Below, piece by piece: positions 7,329-15,353 of a stretch of DNA of 35,924 bases. Position 1 is the first letter of the stretch. Each line of letters starts with the position of its first letter. Source of the DNA: Streptomyces lincolnensis (GTDB taxonomy: Bacteria > Actinomycetota > Actinomycetes > Streptomycetales > Streptomycetaceae). The notes below the pieces were generated by a model, which saw only the letters and a program-made list of their open reading frames with translations, made no database searches and was not told the origin of the DNA. The DNA lies in NCBI RefSeq assembly GCF_021173675.1, contig NZ_JAIHON010000032.1, positions 1 through 35,924 on the forward strand. Reading direction: 5' to 3'. Made by a program: the position numbers and the translations under genes.

Positions 7329-8591
7329 TTGGGGATCGAGCAGCTGTCCATGTACGGGTACGCGTCGAAGGCGGAGGTCCTCGCGGACGCGCGGCGGTAC
7401 TGGAATCCGGACAAGACGGAGTTCTGGCAGGCGGAAGGCGTTCCGCTGGTCATCGGTGAGCGCAGCGGCTACCGGCTGACCGACGTCGACGGGCACGAGG
7501 TCATCGACGTGCATCTCAACGGCGGCACCTACAACCTGGGCCACCGCAATCCGGAGCTGGTGCGCACGCTGACCGACGCGGTCCAGCACGTGGACATCGG
7601 CAACCACCACTTCCCCACCCCGGGGCGCGCGGCGCTGGCCCGGCGGCTCGTCGAGGCGACGCCCGGTGCCGACAAGGCCGTCTTCGGGTCCAGTGGCGGC
7701 GAGGCGGTGGATGTCGCGCTCAAGAGCGCGCGGTACGCCACCGGCCGGCGCCGGATCGTGTCGGTGGTGAAGGCGTACCACGGGCACACCGGGCTGGCCG
7801 TGGCCACCGGCGACCCCCGGTTCTCGCAGCTGTTCGGGGCGGACCACCCCGCCGAGTTCACCCAGGTGCCGTTCAACGACCTCGACGCGATGACCGGCGC
7901 GCTCGCCGGCCAGGACGTCGCCGCCGTGATCATGGAGACGGTCCCCGCCACCTACGGCTTCCCCACCCCCGAGCCCGGCTATCTCGCGAGCGTCAAGCGG
8001 GCGTGCGAGGAGACCGGCACCCTCTACATCGCCGACGAGGTGCAGACCGGCCTCGGCCGGACCGGGGAGCTGTGGGGCGTGTACGCGGAAGGCGTCGTCC
8101 CCGACATCCTGGTGACCGGCAAGGGGCTCGGCGGCGGCCTGTACCCGGTGAGCGCCGCCCTGTTGGGCGCGGCGGCGAGCGGGTGGCTGGAGCAGGACGG
8201 CTTCGCCCACATGGCCACCTTCGGGGGCGCCGAACTCGGCTGTGCGGTCGCCGCCAAGGTCCTGGAGATCACCCAGCGGCCCGAGACCCGCGAGAACGTC
8301 CGCCGGCGCATCGCGCAGGTCGCCGCGGGACTCGACGAACTGCGCGCCGAACTCCCGCACACCCTGACCGGAATCCGGCAGAAGGGCCTGGTCATCGGGC
8401 TGGAGTTCGGCGCCACCGGGGCCAAGCCCGTCATGACCGAGCTCTACCGGCAAGGCGTCTGGGCGATCTTCTCCACCCTCGACCCGGCGGTCCTGCAGTT
8501 CAAGCCGGGCCTGCTGCTCACCGAGCCGGAGACCGACGAGATCCTCACCCGGCTGCGCACCGCCGTACGGAAGGTGGCCGCACGTGGCTGA
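7329..8591 (+). CDS. Class-III PLP-dependent aminotransferase (or phospho-lyase)
   Basis: 420 aa from TTG 7329, chosen because GAGGAGG ends 7 nt before it; the in-frame ATG at 7350 has no such site. Fold-type I class-III features: the GSSGGEAVDVALKSAR phosphate-binding loop, YHGHTG, IADEVQTGLGRTG carrying the PLP-ring Asp, and the Schiff-base Lys in LVTGKGLGGG. The family includes omega-amino-acid transaminases, glutamate-1-semialdehyde mutase, and the phospho-lyases acting on phosphoethanolamine and 5-phosphohydroxylysine. The 8-bp overlap with an APH-fold kinase gene resembles the kinase-plus-phospho-lyase pairing of hydroxylysine or ethanolamine breakdown, so a lyase role is worth considering. 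Substrate not readable from sequence. Confidence 0.88.
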   Translation: MGIEQLSMYGYASKAEVLADARRYWNPDKTEFWQAEGVPLVIGERSGYRLTDVDGHEVIDVHLNGGTYNLGHRNPELVRTLTDAVQHVDIGNHHFPTPGRAALARRLVEATPGADKAVFGSSGGEAVDVALKSARYATGRRRIVSVVKAYHGHTGLAVATGDPRFSQLFGADHPAEFTQVPFNDLDAMTGALAGQDVAAVIMETVPATYGFPTPEPGYLASVKRACEETGTLYIADEVQTGLGRTGELWGVYAEGVVPDILVTGKGLGGGLYPVSAALLGAAASGWLEQDGFAHMATFGGAELGCAVAAKVLEITQRPETRENVRRRIAQVAAGLDELRAELPHTLTGIRQKGLVIGLEFGATGAKPVMTELYRQGVWAIFSTLDPAVLQFKPGLLLTEPETDEILTRLRTAVRKVAARG

Positions 8592-9594
8592 CACCTGGGA
8601 CCAGCAGGTCACCCCGGCGCTGCGGGTGTACGGCCGGGACCGGGCCCTGGCCGACGCCCGGCTGCTGAGCCTGTCCGAGAACGCCACCTATCTGTGCGCC
8701 TTCGCCGACTCCCCGGCGCCCCTCGTCCTGCGCCTGCACCGGCCCGGCTTCCGCACCCGGGCGCAGATCCGCAGCGAACTGACCTGGATCGAGCAACTGC
8801 GTGCCGACGGCGCGGTCGCCACGCCCGCGGTCGTGCCCACCCCGTCCGGTGAACCCGTCGCGACCTTCTCCGGCGCGGGCGGGACACCCCAGCACGCGGC
8901 CCTGTTCGAGTTCGCGCCCGGCACCGAGCCGGCGGCCACGGACTTCGCTCAGGTGATGGAGGTCGTCGGCCGGGAGACCGCCGCCCTGCACGAGCACGCA
9001 CGCCGGTGGCGGCGGCCGGACACCTTCACCCGGCCCGACTGGGACCTCGACAACCTGATCGGCACGGCCTCGCTGTGGGGACGCTGGCGGGACAACCCGG
9101 ACGTGGACCGCGCGCCCGGCGGCAGCGCCGTCCTCGCGCGAGCGGAGGCCAAGCTGGCCCGCGAACTCGACGCGTACGGCAGGAGCGAGGCCGTGTTCGG
9201 GCTCATCCACGGCGACCTGCGGGCCGCCAACCTGCTGGTCGCACCGGACGGGGTACGCCTGATCGACTTCGACGACTGCGGCACCGGCTGGTTCCTCTAC
9301 GACCTGGCGTGCTCCCTGTCGTTCCTCGAACACGACCCGCGCGTCGACGACTGGGTCGCCGCCTGGCTGCGCGGCTACGAGGCCCGGCGCCCGCTGCGGG
9401 ACGAGGACCTGCGAGCCGTCCCCGCCCTGGTGATGCTGCGCCGGCTGATGCTCGTCGCCTGGGTCCACAAGCGCGGCGACACGCCCTTCGCCGCCTCGCT
9501 CCGGCCGGAGTTCGCCATCCGGTCGGTGGAACTCGCCGACCGCTACCTGGCCGACGACTACCTCACCGCCGTACGCCATGAGCACCGACCCTGA
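8584..9594 (+). CDS. APH-fold small-molecule kinase
   Basis: 336 aa from GTG 8584, overlapping the previous stop by 8 bp. APH/choline-kinase fold: catalytic loop FGLIHGDLRAANLLV (Brenner HxD...N) and metal-binding LIDFDDCGTGWFLYDLA. The N-lobe begins near residue 20 (LSLSENATYLCAF). The family covers homoserine kinase II, choline/ethanolamine kinase, hydroxylysine kinase and aminoglycoside phosphotransferases. An operon with a PLP enzyme and a metabolite-sensing GntR regulator argues for a catabolic amino-alcohol or amino-acid kinase rather than drug resistance; this is inference. Confidence 0.85.
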   Translation: MADTWDQQVTPALRVYGRDRALADARLLSLSENATYLCAFADSPAPLVLRLHRPGFRTRAQIRSELTWIEQLRADGAVATPAVVPTPSGEPVATFSGAGGTPQHAALFEFAPGTEPAATDFAQVMEVVGRETAALHEHARRWRRPDTFTRPDWDLDNLIGTASLWGRWRDNPDVDRAPGGSAVLARAEAKLARELDAYGRSEAVFGLIHGDLRAANLLVAPDGVRLIDFDDCGTGWFLYDLACSLSFLEHDPRVDDWVAAWLRGYEARRPLRDEDLRAVPALVMLRRLMLVAWVHKRGDTPFAASLRPEFAIRSVELADRYLADDYLTAVRHEHRP

Positions 9595-10414
9595 CCCCGC
9601 CCCGCTCGGCCCGGCGGCCACCCGGATCGCGGAGGGCGTGCTGGGGATGATCGGGCGCGGGGAGGTCGGCATGGGCGGGCGGCTGCCCCCGGAGCGGCGG
9701 CTGGCGGAGCGCTTCGGCGCGAGCCGGGAGGCCGTGCGCAACGCCCTGGCCCGGCTCGAAGCGGACGGCGAGGTACGCCGGACCCGGGGCAAGGCCGGCG
9801 GCACCTTCGCCCTGCACTCCAACCCGAACTGGCCCGTCTACAGCTGGAGCCGGCTCGCGCACGGACACGACCGCGTGGTGGCTCGGCAGCCGGCCGTCGA
9901 TGTGAACGTGCCCGCGCTCCTGGCGCACCAGCGTTTCGAGGTCGCGACCCGGGTCGTGTCCATGGGACTCAGGCCGGGGGACTCCGAGACCTGCGCCGCG
10001 CTCGGCCTGCCGGACCGCTCCGAGACGGTGGCGATCGAGCGGGTACGGCTCGCGGGCGGGGTGCCGCTGTCGTGGGAGCGGCTGTCGGTGCCGGTCCGGC
10101 GCTTCCCCGGAATCCTCGACCGGGACCTCACCGGCTCCCTGACCCAGCTGTTCCACGAGGTCTACGGCGTCACGGCCCGCACGGTCTCGGAGCGCATCCG
10201 CGTCCGCCTCGCCGAGCGCCACCACGCCGACCACCTCGACGTGTCCGTCGGCCAGCCCCTGCTGGCGATCACACGGACGTCGTACGACCAGCACGGCGCG
10301 CCCATGGAGTTCTCCCGGGACCTCTTCCGCGCCGACCGCACCGAACTCCACGTCGCTTCGGCGAACCACGCCTCCATGCCAGGAGCGCACCACACCCCTG
10401 AGGTACTCCCATGA
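9578..10414 (+). CDS. GntR-family regulator with UTRA ligand domain
   Basis: 278 aa from ATG 9578, overlapping the kinase gene by 17 bp. Winged HTH at about residues 12-80: ERRLAERFGASREAVRNALARLEADGEV followed by wing GKAGGTF. Residues about 105-265 look like a UTRA domain (VATRVVSMGLRPGDSE, IERVRLAGGVPLSWERL, SYDQHGAPMEFSRDLFRAD), as in HutC-type regulators that sense a pathway metabolite. As third gene of the operon it most likely controls the operon. The stop overlaps the ATG of the following remnant (ATGA). Confidence 0.88.
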   Translation: MSTDPDPAPLGPAATRIAEGVLGMIGRGEVGMGGRLPPERRLAERFGASREAVRNALARLEADGEVRRTRGKAGGTFALHSNPNWPVYSWSRLAHGHDRVVARQPAVDVNVPALLAHQRFEVATRVVSMGLRPGDSETCAALGLPDRSETVAIERVRLAGGVPLSWERLSVPVRRFPGILDRDLTGSLTQLFHEVYGVTARTVSERIRVRLAERHHADHLDVSVGQPLLAITRTSYDQHGAPMEFSRDLFRADRTELHVASANHASMPGAHHTPEVLP

Positions 10415-10682
10415 CACCGGACACCGCACTCACACCGAGAACCACGCCGGCCCCGGCCCTGCGGCGCACCATCGGCGTCGGCGTCATCGTGTACTTCGCC
10501 CGGCACGGCACCGGTCTCTCCCGGTTCAGGACGCTTGCTCGTCGGGGGCACCGCCGTGGCCTGGGGCATGGCCGGCGCGGTCGTCGTGTCCTTCGCGGTG
10601 GGCGTGGCGCTCTCGCGACGGGTCGGTGCGGTGGTGCGGTGTGACGGTGCGAGAGGCCCGTCGAAGCCCCCATGGACCCCGT
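10411..10682 (+). pseudogene. Remnant of a membrane protein (probable transporter)
   Basis: ATG 10411 overlaps the GntR stop. Frame 1 reads a plausible N-terminus of a permease (LRRTIGVGVIVYF) then becomes arginine-rich nonsense to TGA 10644. From about 10530, frame 2 instead reads a hydrophobic helix (LLVGGTAVAWGMAGAVVVSF) ending in VALSRR and stopping at 10682. This looks like the start and end of a multi-helix transporter joined by a large deletion and frameshift. The transporter class cannot be named. It would have been the fourth gene of the operon, presumably importing its substrate. Confidence 0.5.
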
Positions 10683-10727
10683 GAATCCCGTGAACCCCTG
10701 GAGACATCCCAGAGAACGAGGAACCCC

Positions 10728-11534
10728 ATGAGTCACCCGGCCAGGAAAGTCGCCGTCGTCGGCGGGACGCGCGGTATCGGTGCCGCCATCACCTCCACGT
10801 TCGTGCGTGGTGGGCACGACGTGGTGCTGAGCGGACGGGCTGTTCCGGACGGCGCCGTGGAGAAGTTCCGCGCCGAGGCAGCGCGGGCGGAGCAGACCGT
10901 CAAGGCCGTCTCCCTCGACTCCGCTGCCCCGGATTCGGCGGAGCGGTTGGCCGAGGCCGTGTCCTCGCTGCTCGGCGGACTCGACGTGCTGTGCCTCAAC
11001 GCGGGCGTCTTCCCGAACAAGCCCCTCGCGGAACTGACGTACACCGATATCCGTGAGGTCTTCGCGGTCAACGTCGAGAGTCAGATGCTCGCCGTCGCCG
11101 CCTGCCTGCCCCTGCTGCGGGAGTCGGCGTCCGGCCGGGTGGTGCTCACCTCGTCGATCACCGGCCCGGTCACCGGGTTCCCGGGCTGGAGTCACTACGC
11201 CGCGAGCAAGGCCGCCCAACTCGGCTTCATGCGCACGGCGGCGCTCGAACTCGCGCCGTACGGGATCACCGTGAACGCGGTGGCCCCCGGGAACGTCGCG
11301 ACCGAGGGCCTCGACGGCATGGGGGACGCCTACCTCGCGCAGATGACGGCGACGATACCGCTCGGGCGCCTCGCCCGGCCCCAGGAGATCGCCGACGCGG
11401 TCGAGTTCCTGGCGAGCGAGCGGGCGGCGTTCATCACGGGGCAGGTCATCACCGTCGACGGCGGCCAGACGCTGCCGGAGTCGCCGGACGCGGTGTTGCC
11501 GGCGGAGACTGCGGAGACGGCGGTGCGCAGCTGA
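10728..11534 (+). CDS. Short-chain dehydrogenase/reductase (SDR)
   Basis: 268 aa from ATG 10728, with GAGGA 5 nt upstream. Classical SDR: nucleotide-binding VVGGTRGIGAAI near residue 8, LNAGV, catalytic Ser in LTSSITGP, YAASK with the Tyr/Lys pair, and the C-terminal FITGQVITVDGGQTLPES. An NAD(P)H-dependent ketone/alcohol oxidoreductase, cytoplasmic. It follows the deleted transporter by about 45 bp and may be read with the upstream operon, but it has its own ribosome site. A terminator lies 28 bp after its stop. Substrate unknown. Confidence 0.92.
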   Translation: MSHPARKVAVVGGTRGIGAAITSTFVRGGHDVVLSGRAVPDGAVEKFRAEAARAEQTVKAVSLDSAAPDSAERLAEAVSSLLGGLDVLCLNAGVFPNKPLAELTYTDIREVFAVNVESQMLAVAACLPLLRESASGRVVLTSSITGPVTGFPGWSHYAASKAAQLGFMRTAALELAPYGITVNAVAPGNVATEGLDGMGDAYLAQMTATIPLGRLARPQEIADAVEFLASERAAFITGQVITVDGGQTLPESPDAVLPAETAETAVRS

Positions 11535-11562
11535 CGCCAGAACCAGAAACGAAGTACGCGAT

Positions 11563-11591
11563 GGCGGGCTCGGCCTTCCGCCGAGCCCGCC
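11563..11591. terminator. Bidirectional hairpin terminator between SDR and GH62 genes
   Basis: Perfect 11-bp stem GGCGGGCTCGG / CCGAGCCCGCC with a 7-nt loop, between two convergent genes. No U-tract, as is common in Streptomyces terminators. Confidence 0.85.
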
Positions 11592-11630
11592 GCGCCGGCT
11601 CAGTCGCTGAGCCGGACTCGTGTCACGCCG

Positions 11631-13109
11631 TCAGCGCTGGAGCGTCAGCAGACCCGGGCGGTAGGGCCAGTGGCCGTACTCGCCGCCGGAGGTGGGATTG
11701 CGTCCCTGGTAGAGGAGCTGGAGGTTGCAGGGATCGACGGTGAAGGTCTGATCGGCGCTGGTGCGGATCAGTTCGCCATGGCTGATGTCGTTGGTCCAGG
11801 TGGCGCCGCTGTTGGCCTTGCCGGCGAAGGGGTTGCTCTCGGTCGCGGCCTGGGGTGTCCATGAGCCGTTCAGACTGGTGGCCGTGAACGAGCGGAAGTA
11901 GCGGCCCTGCGAGCCGATCGCCTCGACGATCATGAGGTAGCGGTTCTGGCCCTGGAGCTTGTAGACCTGCGGGGCTTCGAACAGGTTGTTCTTCGTGTCG
12001 CTCATGATCGTTGTGTAGTTCGAGCCGAAGCTGCCCGGGAAGTTCCCGATGGGCATGCTGGCCCGGTAGATCTTGCCGTTGTCACCGGCGAAGAACAGGT
12101 ACATGTTCTGGCCGTCGGCGATGAGCGTCTGGTCGATGGGGCCGGTGTCGGAGCCGGTGATGCTTCCGGAGAAGAGCACCTGCTGTGCGGACCAGCCATT
12201 GGGGTTGGAGGGGTCGGTCGACGTCCGGTAGGAGAAGGCGCTCCCGCCTCCCCACTGGTAGGCCATCACCCAGATGTTCTTCGGCGCGAAGTAGAAGAGC
12301 GTGGGCGCCACGACGGCGTTCGACATCGTGTTCTGGCTGGCCGAGGCCATCTCCGGCCAGTTGCTGAACAGGCCGAAGTTCATCGAGCCCCAGCCCACTC
12401 CTGTTCCCGGGGCGCCGTGCGTCGTCGCATAAACGAGATGCTTGCCGTTGTAGGGAACGACCGTGTAGTCCTTGAGCGAGGCCCACCCTGCCTTGGGCTG
12501 CGCCAGCGCGCCCGTCGATGTCCAGCGGTATGTCGACGGAAGATCGCACGGGCCGGGGGTGTTGCCGCCGACCTTGACGAGCTGCCACTGCTGGTTGGCG
12601 CCGCTCCAGTCGTCGTACTGGACGATGTTCGCGTTGTCGGCGGTGGAGCCGCCCTGTACTTCGAGGGCCTTGTTGCTGTGGCGGGCGATGAACCTCACGT
12701 GACCGTCCGGGCTGTCGGCCAGCCGCCACTGCTGGTTGGTGCTGTTCGTGTCGGTCCACTGGACGATCGCGCCGCCGTTGTCGGTGGACGCGTTGCTGAC
12801 GTTCAGCACCTTGCCCGAGTGGCGGGACTTGATGCGGTAGTAGCCGCCCCCGGAGTCGACGAACTGCCACAGCTGCTGGTTCTGATCGTTCCTGGTCCAC
12901 TGGGTGATGCGGGCGCCGTCACTGGTCGCCAGGTTGTAGACGTCCAGGGCCTTGCCGCTGTTGCGGTTGACCAGCACGTACGAGGCGTTGGGGTCGACGG
13001 TCGCCGCGTTGGCGGGCTGGGCGCCGAGGAAGGTGGCCACGAGCAGCAAGGGCGCGAGGACGGCGAGCAGACGTCTCAGAAGGACCGGGGACCGGCGGCG
13101 AAACCACAT
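11631..13109 (-). CDS. Secreted GH62 alpha-L-arabinofuranosidase with N-terminal ricin-type (CBM13-like) domain
   Basis: 492 aa from ATG 13109, behind AAAGGAG. Signal peptide MWFRRRSPVLLRRLLAVLAP..., cleavage ANA|AT after residue 35; the arginine-rich start could also suit Tat. Residues 36-180 form a ricin-type beta-trefoil with three QQW/QLW repeats. Residues 188-492 are GH62, from CDLPSTYRWTSTG to YRPGLLTLQR. Catalytic residues expected from characterised GH62 enzymes are present: Asp214 (SLKDYTVVPY, base), Asp326 (GPIDQTL) and Glu378 (NNLFEAPQVY, acid). GH62 removes arabinose side chains from arabinoxylan. It diverges from the xylanase gene across a palindrome-rich gap, fitting joint induction by xylan products. 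Confidence 0.95.
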   Translation of the reverse strand: MWFRRRSPVLLRRLLAVLAPLLLVATFLGAQPANAATVDPNASYVLVNRNSGKALDVYNLATSDGARITQWTRNDQNQQLWQFVDSGGGYYRIKSRHSGKVLNVSNASTDNGGAIVQWTDTNSTNQQWRLADSPDGHVRFIARHSNKALEVQGGSTADNANIVQYDDWSGANQQWQLVKVGGNTPGPCDLPSTYRWTSTGALAQPKAGWASLKDYTVVPYNGKHLVYATTHGAPGTGVGWGSMNFGLFSNWPEMASASQNTMSNAVVAPTLFYFAPKNIWVMAYQWGGGSAFSYRTSTDPSNPNGWSAQQVLFSGSITGSDTGPIDQTLIADGQNMYLFFAGDNGKIYRASMPIGNFPGSFGSNYTTIMSDTKNNLFEAPQVYKLQGQNRYLMIVEAIGSQGRYFRSFTATSLNGSWTPQAATESNPFAGKANSGATWTNDISHGELIRTSADQTFTVDPCNLQLLYQGRNPTSGGEYGHWPYRPGLLTLQR

Positions 13110-13191
13110 CAGAGGAGCACTCCTTTGGGGGCGGAGGTGAGGTGACCCGATGAACCGCGGAGCGGGCTGCCGGGAAGGGACAGAGGCAATC

Positions 13192-13205
13192 TCGAAATAT
13201 TTCGA
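13192..13205. promoter_or_regulatory. Perfect 14-bp palindrome TCGAAATATTTCGA
   Basis: Located 83-96 bp upstream of the GH62 start. Its CGAAA...TTTCG half-sites resemble the palindrome reported upstream of Streptomyces xylanase genes (recalled as CGAAA-N-TTTCG), but with a two-base centre. A likely repressor operator for the xylan genes. Confidence 0.55.
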
Positions 13206-13385
13206 TGAATTCCCGGAAGCTTCGACGCCACAAGCTAGGAATGCGAAGCCTTCCGGTCAAGGCCTGTGGCTGATGTGGCCACAAACAGCGCCTCCCGCTT
13301 GGCGGGACAAGCAGCTGTACCGACCGGAATCGGCGCCTGCCGACGGATGCACCGGGGTTCTTCGTACGGCTCACCAGGCGTTCGG

Positions 13386-13411
13386 AAGTTTCGGACGAGG
13401 AACGGAAACTT
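13386..13411. promoter_or_regulatory. Inverted repeat AAGTTTC...GAAACTT
   Basis: Perfect 7-bp arms with a 12-nt spacer in the middle of the xylan intergenic region. The GAAACTT half resembles the xylanase-operator half-site. Confidence 0.45.
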
Positions 13412-13425
13412 TTTCTGCGGCAGGT

Positions 13426-13445
13426 ATTGACGATCCACCGTCAAT
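13426..13445. promoter_or_regulatory. Inverted repeat ATTGACG-6-CGTCAAT
   Basis: Perfect 7-bp arms around 6 nt. It contains a TTGAC -35-like hexamer on each strand, so it could be part of divergent promoters as well as an operator. Confidence 0.45.
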
Positions 13446-13477
13446 CCCTCAATCATCCCTTGTCTGAGAGACGGCCA

Positions 13478-13495
13478 TGGTTCGACTTCGAACCA
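13478..13495. promoter_or_regulatory. Inverted repeat TGGTTCG-ACTT-CGAACCA
   Basis: Perfect 7-bp arms with a 4-nt centre; an 18-bp dyad of typical operator size, about 395 bp before the xylanase start. Confidence 0.5.
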
Positions 13496-13755
13496 CGTCG
13501 GCCCTAAGTGATCTGTGCAGCACCGCAGATCCGCGCGTCAAAGCACCTGCGCCACCCCATTTCGTCCGGTGAGGCTCGCACCAGCGCATCCTGGCTCTTC
13601 GCGCAGTTGAAGAGGTATGCGACGCCGCGTGGCGGCCCCCCGGCTGAGCCGCAATGGAGTGCCCCATGCCTGTGTCGAAACAGCGCCGCCTCAAGCCGTA
13701 CGTCACCGGACGGTCGGCAGGGCGGCGACCGCGCCGCTGGAGAACGGCCCGGTTT

Positions 13756-13768
13756 CATCACTGTGATG
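13756..13768. promoter_or_regulatory. Palindrome CATCAC-T-GTGATG
   Basis: Perfect 6-bp arms around one base, about 120 bp upstream of the xylanase start, where a promoter-proximal operator would be expected. Confidence 0.4.
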
Positions 13769-13888
13769 TCCGGTGATTCCGTGATGCCCGGGTTCGCCCG
13801 CCCTGTTCGTCGGTCGAATGGGAGCGGGCGACGCACACACTCTCCCGCGCTCCAGTCCTTCCGTGATGCCTACATTGGAGGCACAGTC

Positions 13889-15322
13889 ATGGGCTCGTAT
13901 GCCCTTCCCAGACCCGTTGTCCGCCGAAAGATCCGCGGCCTGCTGTTGGCGCTGTTCGTCGGCGTCCTCGGTGCGGCAGCCGTACTGGTCGCACCGCCGC
14001 CCGCCGCACAGGCCGCCGAGACCACGCTCGGCGCCGCGGCGGCGCAGAGCGGCCGTTACTTCGGCACCGCCATCGCCTCGGGCAGGCTGGGCGACTCCGC
14101 GTACACGACGATCGCGAACCGTGAGTTCAACTCGGTGACGGCCGAGAACGAGATGAAGATCGACGCCACCGAACCGCAGCGTGGCCAGTTCAACTTCACC
14201 GCCGGTGACCGTGTCTACAACTGGGCGGTGCAGAACGGCAAGCAGGTGCGCGGCCACACCCTGGCCTGGCACTCCCAGCAGCCCGGCTGGATGCAGAGCC
14301 TCAGCGGCAGCACCCTGCGTCAGGCGATGATCGGCCACATCAACGGCGTGATGGCCCACTACAAGGGCAAGATCGCCCAGTGGGACGTCGTGAACGAGGC
14401 CTTCGCCGACGGCAGTTCGGGCGCCCGGCGCGACTCCAACCTGCAGCGCACCGGCAACGACTGGATCGAGGTCGCCTTCCGCACCGCGCGCGCCGCTGAC
14501 CCGGCCGCCAAGCTCTGCTACAACGACTACAACGTCGAGAACTGGACCTGGGCCAAGACCCAGGCCATGTACAACATGGTCCGCGACTTCAAGCAGCGCG
14601 GCGTGCCCATCGACTGCGTCGGCTTCCAGTCGCACTTCAACAGCGGCAGCCCCTACAACAGCAACTTCCGCACCACCCTGCAGAACTTCGCCGCCCTCGG
14701 CGTCGACGTGGCCATCACCGAACTCGACATCCAGGGCGCCTCGGCCACGACCTACGCCAACGTGACCAACGACTGCCTGGCGGTCCCGCGCTGCCTCGGC
14801 ATCACCGTCTGGGGTGTGCGCGACACCGACTCCTGGCGACCGGGGGACACGCCGCTGCTGTTCAACGGCGACGGCAGCAAGAAGCCCGCCTACACCGCCG
14901 TCCTCAACGCACTCAACGGCGGTTCCACCAACCCTCCGGCGGAATCCGGAACGGTCAAGGCCGTCGCGTCGGGCCGCTGCCTGGACGTGCCCGGCTCCAG
15001 TAGCGCCGACGGCACCCAGCTCCAGGTGTGGGACTGCCACAGCGGCACCAACCAGCAGTGGACGTACACCGCCGCCGGCGAGTTCAGGGTCTACGGCAAC
15101 AAGTGCCTGGACGCCGGCGGCACCGGCAGCGGCACCAGAGTCCAGATCTACAGCTGCTGGGGCGGCGACAACCAGAAATGGCGCCTCAACTCCGACGGAT
15201 CGATCGCCGGTGTCCAGTCCGGCCTCTGCCTCGACACCGTCGCGGGAGGCACCGCCAACGGCACCCTGATCCAGCTCTCCTCCTGCTCGAACAGCAGCAG
15301 CCAACGCTGGACCCGCGCCTGA
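13889..15322 (+). CDS. xlnA: Secreted GH10 endo-1,4-beta-xylanase with C-terminal CBM13
   Basis: 477 aa from ATG 13889; GGAGG 7 nt upstream fixes the start. Signal peptide with cleavage AQA|AETT after residue 42. GH10 barrel about residues 43-345, then a ricin-type CBM13 about 353-477 with three Cys-containing trefoil repeats (GRCLDVPG, NKCLDAGG, GLCLDTVAGG). Acid/base Glu170 in WDVVNEAF and nucleophile Glu278 in ITELDIQG; minus the 42-residue leader these become 128 and 236, the numbers known for Streptomyces lividans xylanase A, so leader, start and catalysis all agree. It cuts the xylan backbone outside the cell. The CE1 esterase gene starts 31 bp downstream, probably one transcript. Confidence 0.97.
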   Translation: MGSYALPRPVVRRKIRGLLLALFVGVLGAAAVLVAPPPAAQAAETTLGAAAAQSGRYFGTAIASGRLGDSAYTTIANREFNSVTAENEMKIDATEPQRGQFNFTAGDRVYNWAVQNGKQVRGHTLAWHSQQPGWMQSLSGSTLRQAMIGHINGVMAHYKGKIAQWDVVNEAFADGSSGARRDSNLQRTGNDWIEVAFRTARAADPAAKLCYNDYNVENWTWAKTQAMYNMVRDFKQRGVPIDCVGFQSHFNSGSPYNSNFRTTLQNFAALGVDVAITELDIQGASATTYANVTNDCLAVPRCLGITVWGVRDTDSWRPGDTPLLFNGDGSKKPAYTAVLNALNGGSTNPPAESGTVKAVASGRCLDVPGSSSADGTQLQVWDCHSGTNQQWTYTAAGEFRVYGNKCLDAGGTGSGTRVQIYSCWGGDNQKWRLNSDGSIAGVQSGLCLDTVAGGTANGTLIQLSSCSNSSSQRWTRA

Positions 15323-15353
15323 TGGGCCCTGCCACAAACGAAAGGGCGAGTCG

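Larger units (their letters stand above)
13110..13888. promoter_or_regulatory. Divergent 779-bp regulatory region of the xylan island
   Basis: Separates the GH62 start (minus) from the GH10 start (plus). No convincing gene lies here. It is locally AT-richer than its surroundings and holds at least five inverted repeats, listed separately. The xylanase ribosome site GGAGG is at 13877-13881. Confidence 0.7.

Noticed and set aside
7329..10414. Aminoglycoside-resistance reading of the APH-fold kinase
   Set aside because: The fold is shared by many metabolic kinases, and the operon context (PLP enzyme, UTRA regulator) favours catabolism.
13449..13836. Short minus-strand frames in the xylan intergenic region
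   Set aside because: Arg/Ser-rich, no domain, overlapping operator-like dyads; treated as non-coding.
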